Positions 27,318-37,005 are shown, counted from the first letter of the stretch. The stretch is 64,000 nt of DNA from Microbispora rosea (GCF_900156315.1 NZ_FTNI01000007.1:199839-263838); one strand, 5' to 3'. The notes: generated by a model not told the origin, from the letters alone. Made by a program: numbers and translations.

Positions 27318-28943
27318 GTGCACGTTGTGGTGGCGGCCGACGCCGAGGGGGGCGGCACCGTCAAGCCCCTCGGCGGGCCGGCGAGCCGCGTCTCCGATCT
27401 CGCGGCGGCCGTGGGCTCGCTGGAGGCCGCCGAGCGGCCCCGCTGGGTGTGGGCCGACGCGCGCCGGGTCTACCCGGCGCTGCTGGCCGCCGGGGTGCGG
27501 CTGTCGCGCTGTCACGACGTCACGCTGACCGAGAACCTGCTGCTGGCGGCGGACGGGCGCTACGGGGAGCCCAGAGGGGTCCAGGCGGCCTACGCGCGCC
27601 TGCGCGGCCTCCCGGTGCCCGACGACCCGCACGAGGCCTCTGACGCGCATCAGGGGGGCGGGACGCAGGCGAGCCTGTTCGACCCGGCGCCGCCGCGGCA
27701 CGGAGTGCCCGAGGCCGACATGGTCGCCGAGGTTTTCGAGGACCAGCGCCGCCGCGTCGCGCGCAAGCCCGATCCCGGGCGGTTCCGCCTGCTCGTCGCC
27801 GCCGAGTCGGCCGGTGCGCTCATCGCCGCGGAGATGGGCCACGACGGCATGCCCTGGCGCGAGGACGTCCACGACGCGCTGCTGACCGACCTGCTCGGGC
27901 CCCGCCCCGCCCACGGCATGCGGCCCGCGAAGCTCCAGGCCCTGGCCGACGAGGTGTCGGCCGCCTTGGGCCACCTGGTCAACCCCGACTCCCCGCAGCA
28001 GATCGTCAGGGCGTTCAAGACCGCGGGGATCGAGATCCCGTCCACCCGCTCCCACGTGCTGAAGACGGTCGACCACCCGGCCGTCGCGCCGCTGCTGGCG
28101 TACAAGGAACTGGCCCGCCTGTACAGCTTCCACGGCTGGACCTGGGCCGCGCAGTGGGTCAGCGGCGACCGCTTCCGGCCCGAGTACGTCGTGGGCGGGG
28201 TGGTGAGCGGCCGGTGGGCCACCAGCGGCGGCGGCGCGCTGCAGATCCCCAAGGTCATGCGCAAGGTCGTGATGGCCGACGACGGCTGGACGCTCGTGGT
28301 CGCCGACGCCGCGCAGCTCGAACCCCGGGTGCTGGCCGCGCTGTCCGGTGACCTTGGGCTCGCGCGGGCGGCCGGGGAGATCGACCTGTACGCCGCGCTG
28401 GCCCAGGCGTTCGGCGGGGTCCGCGAGTCGGCCAAGATCGCCATGCTGTCCGCGATGTACGGCGGGACCAGCGGCGACGCCAGCAAGCTGCTGGCCGTCA
28501 TGCGGCAGCGGTTCCCCAAGGCGTACGCGTTCGTGGAGGACGCCGCCCGCGCGGGGGAGGAGGGACGGCTCGTCCGGTCGTGGCTGGGCCGCACCTGCCC
28601 GCCCCCGTCGGACCGGTGGCGGCGCCTGGTCGCCGGTCCCGAGGGCGCCAGGGCGGCCAGGGACCGGGGGAGGTTCACCCGCAACTTCGTCGTGCAGGCG
28701 ACGGCGGCCGAGTGGGCGCTGACGCTCCTCGCCGTGCTGCGTGGGCTGCTGCCGGACCCGGCCCGGCTGGTGTTCTTCCAGCACGACGAGGTGATGGTGC
28801 ACTGCCCGCTCGACGTAGCGGGCGAGGTCAGGCAGGCCGTCGGCCGCGCGGCGGACGAGGCGACCCGGCTGCTGTTCGGCGACACCACGGTCCGCTTCCC
28901 GATGGAGGCGGTGGCCGTCACCTGCTACGCCGACGCCAAGTGA
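27318..28943 (+). CDS. Family A DNA polymerase, 'bifunctional 3'-5' exonuclease/DNA polymerase' type
   Basis: A 541-aa protein (GTG 27318), shorter than PolA and lacking the 5' nuclease domain. The N-terminal 130 residues are a degenerate exonuclease-like domain without a clear DEDD set. Polymerase motifs: motif A VVADAAQLEPRVLAAL (about 333-348; catalytic Asp kept, canonical DYSQIELR changed), O-helix motif B RESAKIAMLSAMYGG (about 370-384) and motif C FQHDEVMVHC (about 486-495, with Asp-Glu). This small class is conserved in actinomycetes next to a normal PolA elsewhere in the genome. A role in repair synthesis is inferred; it may be inactive as an exonuclease. Confidence 0.85.
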   Translation: MHVVVAADAEGGGTVKPLGGPASRVSDLAAAVGSLEAAERPRWVWADARRVYPALLAAGVRLSRCHDVTLTENLLLAADGRYGEPRGVQAAYARLRGLPVPDDPHEASDAHQGGGTQASLFDPAPPRHGVPEADMVAEVFEDQRRRVARKPDPGRFRLLVAAESAGALIAAEMGHDGMPWREDVHDALLTDLLGPRPAHGMRPAKLQALADEVSAALGHLVNPDSPQQIVRAFKTAGIEIPSTRSHVLKTVDHPAVAPLLAYKELARLYSFHGWTWAAQWVSGDRFRPEYVVGGVVSGRWATSGGGALQIPKVMRKVVMADDGWTLVVADAAQLEPRVLAALSGDLGLARAAGEIDLYAALAQAFGGVRESAKIAMLSAMYGGTSGDASKLLAVMRQRFPKAYAFVEDAARAGEEGRLVRSWLGRTCPPPSDRWRRLVAGPEGARAARDRGRFTRNFVVQATAAEWALTLLAVLRGLLPDPARLVFFQHDEVMVHCPLDVAGEVRQAVGRAADEATRLLFGDTTVRFPMEAVAVTCYADAK

Positions 28944-28984
28944 CAGGCGGAGGCCGGGCGCCTTCGGCCCAGGGGGGCCGGACG

Positions 28985-30784
28985 TCACTTCCTGGTGATG
29001 AAAGCGGCCACCAGCAGGGCCGGCGCTCCGAAGACGGCGAGGAGCACCAGGAGTGCCACGGCGGCGGCGGAGACGTTCCGGGCGCCGGAGGAGGGCGCCG
29101 CTCCCACGCCGAACACGGTGTCGTCGCCGGAGCACGTCACCGTGTAGGTGTCCGTCTTCGGCGGGCGGATCTCGTAGAGCAGCCGCCACTCGGTGTCGCC
29201 CGTGGTGAACGGCCGGTAGCTCGCCGCCGGCCGGGCCAGCCTGACGTTCCGCCCGCGGCCGTTCGCGACTTCGCAGCGCGGGCCCGGTGACGCGCCGGAG
29301 ACGTAGATCGCCGGCTTCAGCGTGGGATTCAGCGTGACGGTCAGCGCGGAACCGTCGGTGGAAATCCTCCTCGGCGTGGCGGAGATGCCCATGCCGACCT
29401 CGCACACGGCGGCGACGGCCACGAGGAGCCCGCAGAGGACCGCCCAGGCGCGCGTGGTGCGCCGCAACCAGGCGGGGTACCGCCTGGGCCGTCGCCCGGC
29501 CGCGGGACGCACCGGCGGCGCGTACGGCCTCGCGGGGCGGCGCGCGGGTCCCGCCGGGTAGGGCACGGGGCGCGAGAACGGAGGGCCCGGCGCCGGATAG
29601 GCCGGCCGCGGACCGGGGGTGAACGTCGGCGGGGCCGATCCGCCGCCCGCCCGGGGATCCCCGGGCGGGCCGGCCATGTGCGGACGCGGCGTTCCCGGTG
29701 TCCACGGCGTTCCCGGCGTTCCCGGCGTTCCAGGCGTTCCCGGCGTTCCAGGCGTTCCCGGTGTCCACGGCGTTCCCGGAGCTCTCGGCGTCCCCGGGCC
29801 GGACGCCGCCGCATCGGACGCCGCCGCGCCGGGCCCGTCGGACAGCAGCGAGCGCGGCGTCTCCGGTGACGCGGTCAGGGCGCGGGTCGGGGCGACGCGC
29901 GTACGCACCGCCTGCGCCACGCTCGGGGGGAGCCACCCGCTCTGCTGGACGGGCGAGGCGGAGACTCGGCCGCTGTCGGAGAGCTCGTCCAGCACGGCCG
30001 ACACGGTCGGCCGCCCGCCCGGTTCCTTGGCCAGGCACCGCGCGACCAGCGTCCGTACCGTGGGCGGCAGCGCGTCGAGGGCCGGCTCCTCGTGGACGAT
30101 GCGATACCACAGCCCCTGCCAGGACCCCTGTCCGAAGGGCCCGCTGCCCGTCGCGGCGAACGCGAGCACCAGCCCCAGGCAGAACACGTCGCTCGCCGGT
30201 CCGACCCGGGCGCCCTTGAGCTGCTCAGGGGACATGAACCCGGGAGATCCCATGGTGATGCCGGTCTTCGTCAGCGAGCCGCCCTCGGCGGCCAAGGAGA
30301 TGCCGAAGTCGATGACGCGGGGGCCGTCGTCGGCCAGCAGCACGTTCGACGGCTTGAGGTCCCGGTGGACGACCCCGGCCGCGTGGATCGACTCCAGGGC
30401 CTCGGCCAGCCCCGCGGCCAGGGCCAGGACGGACTCCTCCGGCCAGGGCCCGTGCTCGTCCACGGCGTCTTCCAGCGACATCCCGGGCACGTACGCGGTG
30501 GCGAGCCACGGCGGCGACCCCTGGGGGTCGGCGTCCACCACTCCGGCCGTGAAGAAGCCGTTGACCCTGCGGGCCGTGGCGACCTCGCGGTCGAACCTGC
30601 GGCGGAAATCGGCGTCGCCGGCCAGCTCGGGCCGCACGACCTTCACCGCGACGGCACGCCCGCTCCGCGAACGCCCGAGATACACACGGCCCATCCCGCC
30701 CTCACCCAGGCGTGCCTCGATCCGGAAGGGCCCCACCTCCCGGGGATCGTCCTCCCGCAGCGCCTCGAAGGTCCGCACCGGCAC
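28985..30784 (-). CDS. Ser/Thr protein kinase with repetitive linker and two membrane helices
   Basis: A 599-aa Pkn-type kinase. Glycine loop GEGGMGRVYLG (28-38), ATP lysine 48, catalytic HRDLKPSN with Asp142, DFG at 159-161 and activation segment GSPGFMSPEQ. The kinase domain ends near 270. It is followed by a Pro/Gly/Thr linker with GTPGTPGTP-type repeats (about 330-365), a first transmembrane helix at about 446-467, a 100-residue extracellular region with one pair of cysteines (Cys504, Cys551 by count) and a second helix at 571-595 ending in RK. The second helix after an external domain is unusual for Pkn kinases. It lies downstream of another kinase. Confidence 0.92.
   Translation of the reverse strand: MPVRTFEALREDDPREVGPFRIEARLGEGGMGRVYLGRSRSGRAVAVKVVRPELAGDADFRRRFDREVATARRVNGFFTAGVVDADPQGSPPWLATAYVPGMSLEDAVDEHGPWPEESVLALAAGLAEALESIHAAGVVHRDLKPSNVLLADDGPRVIDFGISLAAEGGSLTKTGITMGSPGFMSPEQLKGARVGPASDVFCLGLVLAFAATGSGPFGQGSWQGLWYRIVHEEPALDALPPTVRTLVARCLAKEPGGRPTVSAVLDELSDSGRVSASPVQQSGWLPPSVAQAVRTRVAPTRALTASPETPRSLLSDGPGAAASDAAASGPGTPRAPGTPWTPGTPGTPGTPGTPGTPGTPWTPGTPRPHMAGPPGDPRAGGGSAPPTFTPGPRPAYPAPGPPFSRPVPYPAGPARRPARPYAPPVRPAAGRRPRRYPAWLRRTTRAWAVLCGLLVAVAAVCEVGMGISATPRRISTDGSALTVTLNPTLKPAIYVSGASPGPRCEVANGRGRNVRLARPAASYRPFTTGDTEWRLLYEIRPPKTDTYTVTCSGDDTVFGVGAAPSSGARNVSAAAVALLVLLAVFGAPALLVAAFITRK
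29690..29775. repeat. 12-bp repeats coding the GTP-rich kinase linker
   Basis: About seven copies of a 12-bp unit GGCGTTCCCGGC/GGCGTTCCAGGC in frame with the kinase gene, coding GTPGTPGTP on the minus strand. Copies are nearly identical, which suggests recent slippage; copy number may vary between strains. Confidence 0.85.
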
Positions 30785-30910
30785 TCCTTGGAATCCGGAC
30801 TCACGCGTGGTCGATCAGGACATTCTGTCCAAAGAGCGCGGGAACCGCTCGCCACGCGACGCCGCCGAGGCGAGCGCGCGCTGCCGCGTCGCCCCGGCGG
30901 GGACCGGGCG

Positions 30911-33199
30911 TCAGGAGGGCCGGAAGCTGCTCCAGAGGGTCTGCCGGACCGGTGCGGCCGACTCGTTCCAGTCGAAGTCGGGCGAGGCGAACATGATCGC
31001 GTAGGCGCGCTCGCCCGCCTCCAAGTAGCGGATGACCGCGTGGACGGTGACCTCGCTGGCGTTGGTGTAGGTGTACTCCCACTCGGCCGCGGGGTAGCGG
31101 TAGTCCACCTGGCGCAGCTGGACCTGCGTGTAGTCGGTGAAGTCCTTGATGTCCAGGTTCTGCTCGGCGGATTGCAGCGCCGCCAGGCTGCCGTCGGGGA
31201 TCCTCTTGATCGTGATGCTCTGCCCGCTGTCCTTCGGGCCCGTGAGCCTGACGGTGCCGTCCTCGACCGCGGTGCTCCACTCCTTCGGCACCGCGAGCGA
31301 CACCCCGCCCTCGGTCACCGGCTGGTAGCCCTCGGGCACGCGTACGGCCGACAGGGGGCGCGCGGTCGGCGCGGCGGTGTCGGGGGGCGTGAGGGTGGCG
31401 CCCGACCTGCCGTCCTGCTGTGAGACCACGGCCTCGTCCGGGCCGCTCGGCAGCAGCACGAACACGATCGCGGCGATCACCGCGACCACGGCCGCGGCGG
31501 CGACGGCGAGCAGCAGCTTCGACCGGCCCTCTCCGCCGGGGGCCTCGTCGGCCTGCTCCTTGCGCCTGCGCCCGGCCCGGGGCGCGTGCGGACCCGTGGC
31601 GTCGCCGACGGGACCGAAGTCACCGCCCTGCGAGGAGACGCCCTGTGACGAGAGGCCCTGTGACGAGAGGCCCTGCGGTGTGGGGCCCTGCGGTGTGGGG
31701 CCCTGCGGTGCGGCGGCCTGGTGCGGCCCCGTGTGCTGCGGCCCCGTGTGCTGCGGCCCCGTGTGCTGCGGTCCCGTCTGCTGGGGCATCGCGTGCTGCC
31801 CGGACCGGTGCTGCGGCCGCGGCGTGCCGCCCAGGTCGCCGGGCATGTCGCCCGGCGTGGGCGTCGGCCACATGGCCTCCTTCGGCCGCTCCGGCGCGTG
31901 CGTCGAGCCCGAGGGGGACGACAGCGGGTCGAAGGCCGTGTCGAAGGCCGTGTCGAAGGGCGGGGCCTGCCCGAAGGCGTTCACGGGCCCGAACGCGCCC
32001 GGGGGCTCGTACGCGGGGCCGGCGGGCCGCGGCTCCCCGGCATGGGGCCCGGCGGGACGGGGCTCGGCGGGACGGGGCGCTGCGGTGCCGGGCGGGACGG
32101 TGCCGGGCGGGACGGCCACGCCCGCGGGCAGGCTCTCCGCCGTGAGCGGCACGCGGACCGGACCCGAGGGCGTCTCGATGATGCGCGAGGGCAGCGGCCC
32201 CGAGGGGATGTCGAGCGGCGGCAGCAACCCGGCGGGCGTGGAGTCCTGCGGGGTCGGCACCGACGTCGGCGTGCCGGCGCGGCCCGGCAGCCCGGCGCCG
32301 TGGCTGTGCAGCACCCGCTCCAGCATCTCCGCGACCTGCGCGGCCGGAAGGCGGTCGGCCGGGTTCTTGCGGAGCAGGCCCTCGATGACCGGGAGCAGCG
32401 CGCCCGCCCGGCGCGGCCGGTTGGGCTCCTGCGTCAGCACCGCGCCGAGCACGGCGACCGCGTCCGGCCCCTCGTAGGGCGGCCGGCCCTCCACGGCGGC
32501 GTACAGCGTCGCGCCGAAGCTCCACAGGTCGGCGGCGTGGGTGATCGGGCGGCCCTGGAGGCGCTCCGGCGGGATGTAGGCGGGCGAGCCCATGAGGAGC
32601 CCGGTCTGGGTGATCGTGACATCGCCCTCGATGGCGGCGATGCCGAAGTCGGTGAGCACCACGCGGTCGGCGGTGAGCAGCACGTTGCCGGGCTTCACGT
32701 CGCGGTGGAGGATGCCGGCGGCGTGGGCGTGACGCAGCGCGTCGAGCACCCGGATGCCGATCTCGGCGGCCTGCACGACCGGCAGCGGCCCGCTCTGCCG
32801 TACGGCCTGCTCCAGGGACCAGGCGCGGACGAGCTCCATCACGATCCAGGGGCGCCCGTCCTCCTCGACGACGTCGTGGACGGTGACGATGCCGGGATGG
32901 CTGAGCCGGGCGGCCGAGCGCGCCTCGCGCAGCATGCGCCGGTGGGCGGTCTGCGCGCCGGCGTTGTCGAGCCCGAACGGCAGGAGCAGCTCCTTGACCG
33001 CGACGTCCCGGTCGAGCAGCACGTCGTGGGCGTGCCACACCATCCCCATGCCGCCGCGGCCCACCGGGGACAGCAGCCGGTAGCGCCGGCCGACGAGACG
33101 TCCCTGCCCTTCGGGGGCGCCCCCCGCGGGGGCGCGACCCACAGGTCCCTGACCCTCTGGCATAGGGGGGACCATACCGAGCAGGCGATCTGTCGTCAT
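30911..33199 (-). CDS. Ser/Thr protein kinase with extracytoplasmic sensor domain
   Basis: A 762-aa Pkn-type kinase: GRGGMGMVWHA (47-57), ATP Lys69, HRDVKPGN with Asp167, DFG at 184-186, GSPAYIPPERL activation segment; the kinase domain ends near 295. Residues about 300-555 are a low-complexity linker (GTVPPGT, QHTGPQHTGPQH, PQGPTPQGPTPQG, SSQGLSSQG). One transmembrane helix at about 561-583 (LLLAVAAAAVVAVIAAIVF) precedes a 180-residue outer domain with the pattern of lipoprotein LpqN/LpqT- or PknH-sensor-like extracellular folds (QPVTEGGVSLAVPKEWS). Starts at ATG 33199. The second kinase gene follows 126 bp later. Confidence 0.92.
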   Translation of the reverse strand: MTTDRLLGMVPPMPEGQGPVGRAPAGGAPEGQGRLVGRRYRLLSPVGRGGMGMVWHAHDVLLDRDVAVKELLLPFGLDNAGAQTAHRRMLREARSAARLSHPGIVTVHDVVEEDGRPWIVMELVRAWSLEQAVRQSGPLPVVQAAEIGIRVLDALRHAHAAGILHRDVKPGNVLLTADRVVLTDFGIAAIEGDVTITQTGLLMGSPAYIPPERLQGRPITHAADLWSFGATLYAAVEGRPPYEGPDAVAVLGAVLTQEPNRPRRAGALLPVIEGLLRKNPADRLPAAQVAEMLERVLHSHGAGLPGRAGTPTSVPTPQDSTPAGLLPPLDIPSGPLPSRIIETPSGPVRVPLTAESLPAGVAVPPGTVPPGTAAPRPAEPRPAGPHAGEPRPAGPAYEPPGAFGPVNAFGQAPPFDTAFDTAFDPLSSPSGSTHAPERPKEAMWPTPTPGDMPGDLGGTPRPQHRSGQHAMPQQTGPQHTGPQHTGPQHTGPHQAAAPQGPTPQGPTPQGLSSQGLSSQGVSSQGGDFGPVGDATGPHAPRAGRRRKEQADEAPGGEGRSKLLLAVAAAAVVAVIAAIVFVLLPSGPDEAVVSQQDGRSGATLTPPDTAAPTARPLSAVRVPEGYQPVTEGGVSLAVPKEWSTAVEDGTVRLTGPKDSGQSITIKRIPDGSLAALQSAEQNLDIKDFTDYTQVQLRQVDYRYPAAEWEYTYTNASEVTVHAVIRYLEAGERAYAIMFASPDFDWNESAAPVRQTLWSSFRPS
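31626..31785. repeat. 15-bp tandem repeats coding the kinase linker
   Basis: In-frame 15-bp units: two or three copies coding SSQGL, then three coding PQGPT, and four CCCGTGTGCTGCGGC-type units coding QHTGP. The pentapeptide period changes along the linker, showing independent expansions. Confidence 0.8.
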
Positions 33200-33315
33200 A
33201 GATTAGGTCCCCAATTCACGCTCGCTCCGCAAGATCTCCCGAACGGACCGTGCGAATTGCATCGGATATCTGAGGTTGACGACGATATTACGGTCTGATG
33301 ACGGTCAATGGGAAT

Positions 33316-34701
33316 TCACGCGTCGCACAGGGCGTCGAGGGCGGCCGTGAAGGCCCCGGACGGCGGGCTCACCAGACCCGCTCCCACCTGCCCCGTTCCG
33401 GCGATCCTGCCCGCGATGCCGGTGTTCACGACGGGCAGCAGACCGGTCCTGGCCACGAGCGCGACGTCGATGCCTGCGGGCGTGCCGCGGAAGCCCAGCC
33501 CCGGGATCTGGTACGCCGGGTGTTCGGCCAAGGTGATCTCGTACATCGAGGTGGTGGCGGCCACGGCGTCGGACACCTCGCCGCCGACGAACCGGACGAT
33601 CGCGGGGGCCGCCGCCATCGCGAAGCCGCCCAGGCCCGCCGTCTCGGTGATGGTGGAGTCGCCGATGTCGGGGTTGGCGTCGTCCGGGCCGTACCCGCCG
33701 AGGTACAGGCCGTCGGGCACGCCGGCGGGGCCGGTGAACCACCGGTCGCCGAGGCCCGACACCTGTATTCCGAAATCGGTTCCATTGCGTGCCATCGCCA
33801 CGACCAGGCTCGATCCGGGCACGCCGCGGGCCGCGTCGGCGCTGACTTTCGCCGCCGCCATTCCCGCGTTCAGGAAGAAATGATCATTTCCATTGATGAA
33901 TCGCAGCACCTCGGCCGCGCGGTCCGGGGCCGCCTCCACGATCGCGGGCGCGATCTCGCGTACCAGCAGGGACGTCGCGGCGCGGTTGCGGTTGTGCAGC
34001 TCGTCGCCCATCTGCAGCGCCTGCGCGATGAGCGTGCGCAGATCGAGGGGGCCGCACCGCTCCAGCGCCGCCGCGAGCACCGGTCCGAGCACCTCGCCCA
34101 TCCAGCGCAGCCGCTCGATCACCTCGGGCCCGTACGCGCCGTAGCGCAGGACCTTGCCCAGACCCTCGTTCAGGGAGCAGTAGGCCGTGCCGCCGTGCTC
34201 GGCGTCGGCGACCTCCAGCATCCACATGGACGGGCTGACCACCCCCGCCATGGGGCCGACCGTGCGGTGGTGGTGGCAGGAGTCGAGAGTGATCCCCGCG
34301 CCGGAGGCCAGGCGCTCCTCCGCCTCCTCGGGCGTGGCCGCGAGGCCCTCGAACAGCATCGCCCCGGTGAGCGCCCCCCGCATCGGGCCGGAGGCGCGCT
34401 CCCAGGTGATCGGCGGACCGGCGTGGAAGAACTCCCCGGCCCCCAATCCGAGGACCTCGCGCGCCGGGCGAACGCCGGTCAGCATGGGCCGGGCCGACAG
34501 CATCCTCCCGACGGCGGTGGCGTTGGCGCTCTCGCGCCGGGGGTCGGCCAGCACCCGCGCGAGCGCCGCGGAGGCGCCCGGCAGCGGAGGCCGCCAGTCG
34601 ACCTCCCGCCGCGGCACGGCCTGCCGGTCCAGCGCCTCGCCCAGCACCTGCGCGCCGACGGTGATGACGCGCGGCTCGCCGTACAGCATGGAGAGGGTCA
34701 T
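33316..34701 (-). CDS. DUF1116 protein (AllG/YlbE-type oxamate carbamoyltransferase subunit)
   Basis: A 461-aa DUF1116 protein, last gene of a three-gene operon with FdrA and DUF2877. Family-like segments include TLDSCHHHRTVGPMAGVVS (about 146-164), YCSLNEGLGKVLRYGAYG, MGDELHNRNRAATSLL and RNGTDFGIQVSGLGDRWFTG (about 305-324). In E. coli FdrA, the DUF1116 protein and the DUF2877 protein (AllF, AllG, AllH) together form the oxamate carbamoyltransferase that splits oxalurate to oxamate and carbamoyl phosphate in allantoin use. The same three families here suggest a related carbamoyl-transfer reaction. ATG 34701; the FdrA gene ends 34 bp upstream. Confidence 0.85.
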   Translation of the reverse strand: MTLSMLYGEPRVITVGAQVLGEALDRQAVPRREVDWRPPLPGASAALARVLADPRRESANATAVGRMLSARPMLTGVRPAREVLGLGAGEFFHAGPPITWERASGPMRGALTGAMLFEGLAATPEEAEERLASGAGITLDSCHHHRTVGPMAGVVSPSMWMLEVADAEHGGTAYCSLNEGLGKVLRYGAYGPEVIERLRWMGEVLGPVLAAALERCGPLDLRTLIAQALQMGDELHNRNRAATSLLVREIAPAIVEAAPDRAAEVLRFINGNDHFFLNAGMAAAKVSADAARGVPGSSLVVAMARNGTDFGIQVSGLGDRWFTGPAGVPDGLYLGGYGPDDANPDIGDSTITETAGLGGFAMAAAPAIVRFVGGEVSDAVAATTSMYEITLAEHPAYQIPGLGFRGTPAGIDVALVARTGLLPVVNTGIAGRIAGTGQVGAGLVSPPSGAFTAALDALCDA

Positions 34702-34735
34702 CGGGCTCCGATCCGGGTCGGCGCGGCCACGCCCG

Positions 34736-36103
34736 TCACCCGCCCGCGAGGTGACGGGCGTGCCGGGCGGCCGCGGCGTTGGAGGTGAAGACCGCCGCCC
34801 CGGCGTCGTTCAGCCGGGCGGCCTGGGCGCGCAGCCCCTGCGGGTCGCCGTCGGTGCCGACGACGGCCACGACCACGTCCACGCCCCTGGCGACCGCGTC
34901 GCGGATCGCGGGCGCGAGCCAGGAGGACGGGTCGGGGTCGGCGCCGTGCCCGAGCACGACGTCCATCAGCACGACGCCGGAGGCGACGCCGCGCAGGGCC
35001 TCCAGGCGCAGCGCCGGGTCGATCATGGGATGGGCCCGGCCCCGGGTGTAGGAGTCGTCGCCGAAGTCGGTGAACCCGCCGGCACCCGCCACGAGGGCCG
35101 CCTCCGCGCACAGCGTGCCCCCGGCATAGAGCCCCCGCAGGGCCCTGCCCGGCTCCGCGGCTCCGTCGCGCGCGGGCGCGGGCCAGGAGGGCCACTCGGG
35201 CACGTCGCGGCCGAGGGCCCGCAGCACCTTCTCCGCCGCGGTGGTCAGGTCGTCCTGCCCCGGCCCGAGCAGCGCGGCGACGACCGGCGTCGTCAGGTCG
35301 AGGTCCCGCACGGCACGGGCCACCTCGGGGGCGGGGGGCTTGGAGACCAGCACGATCAGCTCGGTCGCCGGGTCGTCGTCGAGCGCGCGCAGCGCCTGCA
35401 CGGCCGAGCGCCCGCCCACCGCGGCGGACAGGTCCCTGCCGCCCACGCCGAGCACGTGGGAGACGCCGACGCCGGCGAGGTCGAGCAGGCTCGTCACCTG
35501 CTGGGCGCCGGTCCCCGAGGCGGCCACGACGCCGACGGGCCCGGGGCGCAGGACGTTGGCGAAGCCCAGGCCGGCCCCGCCCACGACCGCGGTGCCGCAG
35601 TCGGGCCCCATCACGAGCACGCCCCTGGCCCGTGCCAGGTCCTTGAGCAGGATCTCCTGCTCCACGGGCACGTTGTCACTGAAGATCATCACGGATAGCC
35701 CGGCCTCCACGGCGTCGAGCGCCTCGGCGAAGGCGTGCTCGCCCGGCACGCTCACCAGCGCCAGGCTCGCGTCGAAGGCCCGCGCCGCCGCCCGGGTGGT
35801 GCGCGGCGGCGCCTCGCCCCGCGTCCCGCTCGCCTGCGCCCGTGCGGCGAGCTGTCGCTCCAGTTCGGCGGCGGCGTCCTCCAGCTCCGCCGGCGAACCG
35901 GCCCGGACCGCCACCAGCAGGTCGCCGGGCGTCGCGGACGGCACCGCGAAACCGAGGTCGCGGGCGAGGCCCAGGTTGAGCTCGGTCGCCATCGCGACGA
36001 CGGCGACGGCCACCCCGGGCCGTTCGGTGAGCGCCCGGCTCACCCGCATCAGCGTGACGGAGTCGCGGTAGACCCCTGGGCGCACCTCGACCAGGTCGTT
36101 CAA
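34736..36103 (-). CDS. fdrA: FdrA family protein (AllF-type, acyl-CoA synthetase-like)
   Basis: A 455-aa protein with succinyl-CoA synthetase-like fold. Features: an N-terminal segment RPGVYRDSVTLMRVSRAL, then MIFSDNVPVEQEILLKDLAR (about 151-170), VMGPDCGTAVVGG (about 177-189), SGTGAQQVTSLLDLAGVG (about 208-225), LYAGGTLCAEAALVA, and VVLMDVVLGHGADPDPSSWL near the C terminus. The TTG start at 36103 shares its bases with the TGA of the preceding gene (TTGA), with GGGAGG 6 nt upstream. A 910-codon open frame continues upstream but is only shadow coding. No carbamate kinase or AllC/AllD gene is in the window, so the pathway is incomplete here. Confidence 0.88.
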   Translation of the reverse strand: MNDLVEVRPGVYRDSVTLMRVSRALTERPGVAVAVVAMATELNLGLARDLGFAVPSATPGDLLVAVRAGSPAELEDAAAELERQLAARAQASGTRGEAPPRTTRAAARAFDASLALVSVPGEHAFAEALDAVEAGLSVMIFSDNVPVEQEILLKDLARARGVLVMGPDCGTAVVGGAGLGFANVLRPGPVGVVAASGTGAQQVTSLLDLAGVGVSHVLGVGGRDLSAAVGGRSAVQALRALDDDPATELIVLVSKPPAPEVARAVRDLDLTTPVVAALLGPGQDDLTTAAEKVLRALGRDVPEWPSWPAPARDGAAEPGRALRGLYAGGTLCAEAALVAGAGGFTDFGDDSYTRGRAHPMIDPALRLEALRGVASGVVLMDVVLGHGADPDPSSWLAPAIRDAVARGVDVVVAVVGTDGDPQGLRAQAARLNDAGAAVFTSNAAAARHARHLAGG

Positions 36104-37005
36104 CGGCCCTCCCGATGAGCGAGGACGGCGGACAGCCCGATCTGCACGCCCCACGCCAGATCCGCGCCCGAGGTGTGGCCGAGGCGGAGCAGGCGGTGCA
36201 CGGCGGGCTCCAGCGGCTGGTGCCCGGCCACGCCGCGCAGCACCCCGGTGACCTCCGGGCTCGCCTCCCCCCTCGCGGCGCAGTGCAGCAGGGTGGCCGA
36301 GATGGGCGTGGTCCTGGTGCGGGCGTCGTAGGTGACCACCGCGGCGAGCCAGTCCGCCAGCCAGACGGCGCGCGGCACGCCCGCCGCCGCGCCGAGGTGC
36401 CGCAGCGCGACCAGCAGGCCGGCGAGCATGTCGTCGCCGCTCGGCGTCAGTCCCGGGCCGAGGCCGATCAGCCGCTCGGCCGCGGTGATGCTCTCCACCA
36501 GCGAACCGGCCCGGCAGCCGCGCTCCAGCAGCGCCGGGGCGCCGTCCGGGTCGAGTCCAGGCCGCCGGGGGGAGGCTCCGCGGACACGGCCGAGCACGCC
36601 GAGGGCGGGCGCGAGCCGTACGGGATCGGCGGGGCCGAGCGGGGGAGCGGGGTCCCACCAGCGGCGCACGCAGATCGAGACGCCGCCGACATCGACGGAG
36701 CCCTCGCCGACCCAGGCGTCGTCGCCCGCCGACACCCCGTCGAGGCGCTCGGGGAGCAGCACGGCGTTGGGCAGGCGGGTGGCCTCGCCCGTGACCACGG
36801 CGACGACGTGCGGCTCGGACTCGCTCCTGATCTCCAGGTAGAGCGCGAGGGGAAAGGCCGCGAGCACTCTGGCCGGGCGGCGGGGCGCCTCGAGCGCGGG
36901 CCGCACGGCCACGCTCGCGGCGCCGCTCATGAAGGTGGGGGCCGCCGGGGGGCGGGACGCGGGCGTCGCCGCCCGCCGCCCTCTCGGGCGCGTGCCAACA
37001 CTCAC
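36100..37005 (-). CDS. DUF2877 protein (AllH-type)
   Basis: A 301-aa protein with the DUF2877 hallmark LIGLGPGLTPSGDDMLAGLL (about 189-208) and TTPISATLLHCAARGE. First gene of the DUF2877-FdrA-DUF1116 operon. GTG 37005 is preceded by GGGAGG with 4-nt spacing; an ATG 25 codons further in lacks one. The family is the third partner of the oxamate carbamoyltransferase in E. coli. It is divergent from pucR; the shared 221-bp region (37006-37226) holds TTGGC half-sites. Confidence 0.87.
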   Translation of the reverse strand: MSVGTRPRGRRAATPASRPPAAPTFMSGAASVAVRPALEAPRRPARVLAAFPLALYLEIRSESEPHVVAVVTGEATRLPNAVLLPERLDGVSAGDDAWVGEGSVDVGGVSICVRRWWDPAPPLGPADPVRLAPALGVLGRVRGASPRRPGLDPDGAPALLERGCRAGSLVESITAAERLIGLGPGLTPSGDDMLAGLLVALRHLGAAAGVPRAVWLADWLAAVVTYDARTRTTPISATLLHCAARGEASPEVTGVLRGVAGHQPLEPAVHRLLRLGHTSGADLAWGVQIGLSAVLAHREGR

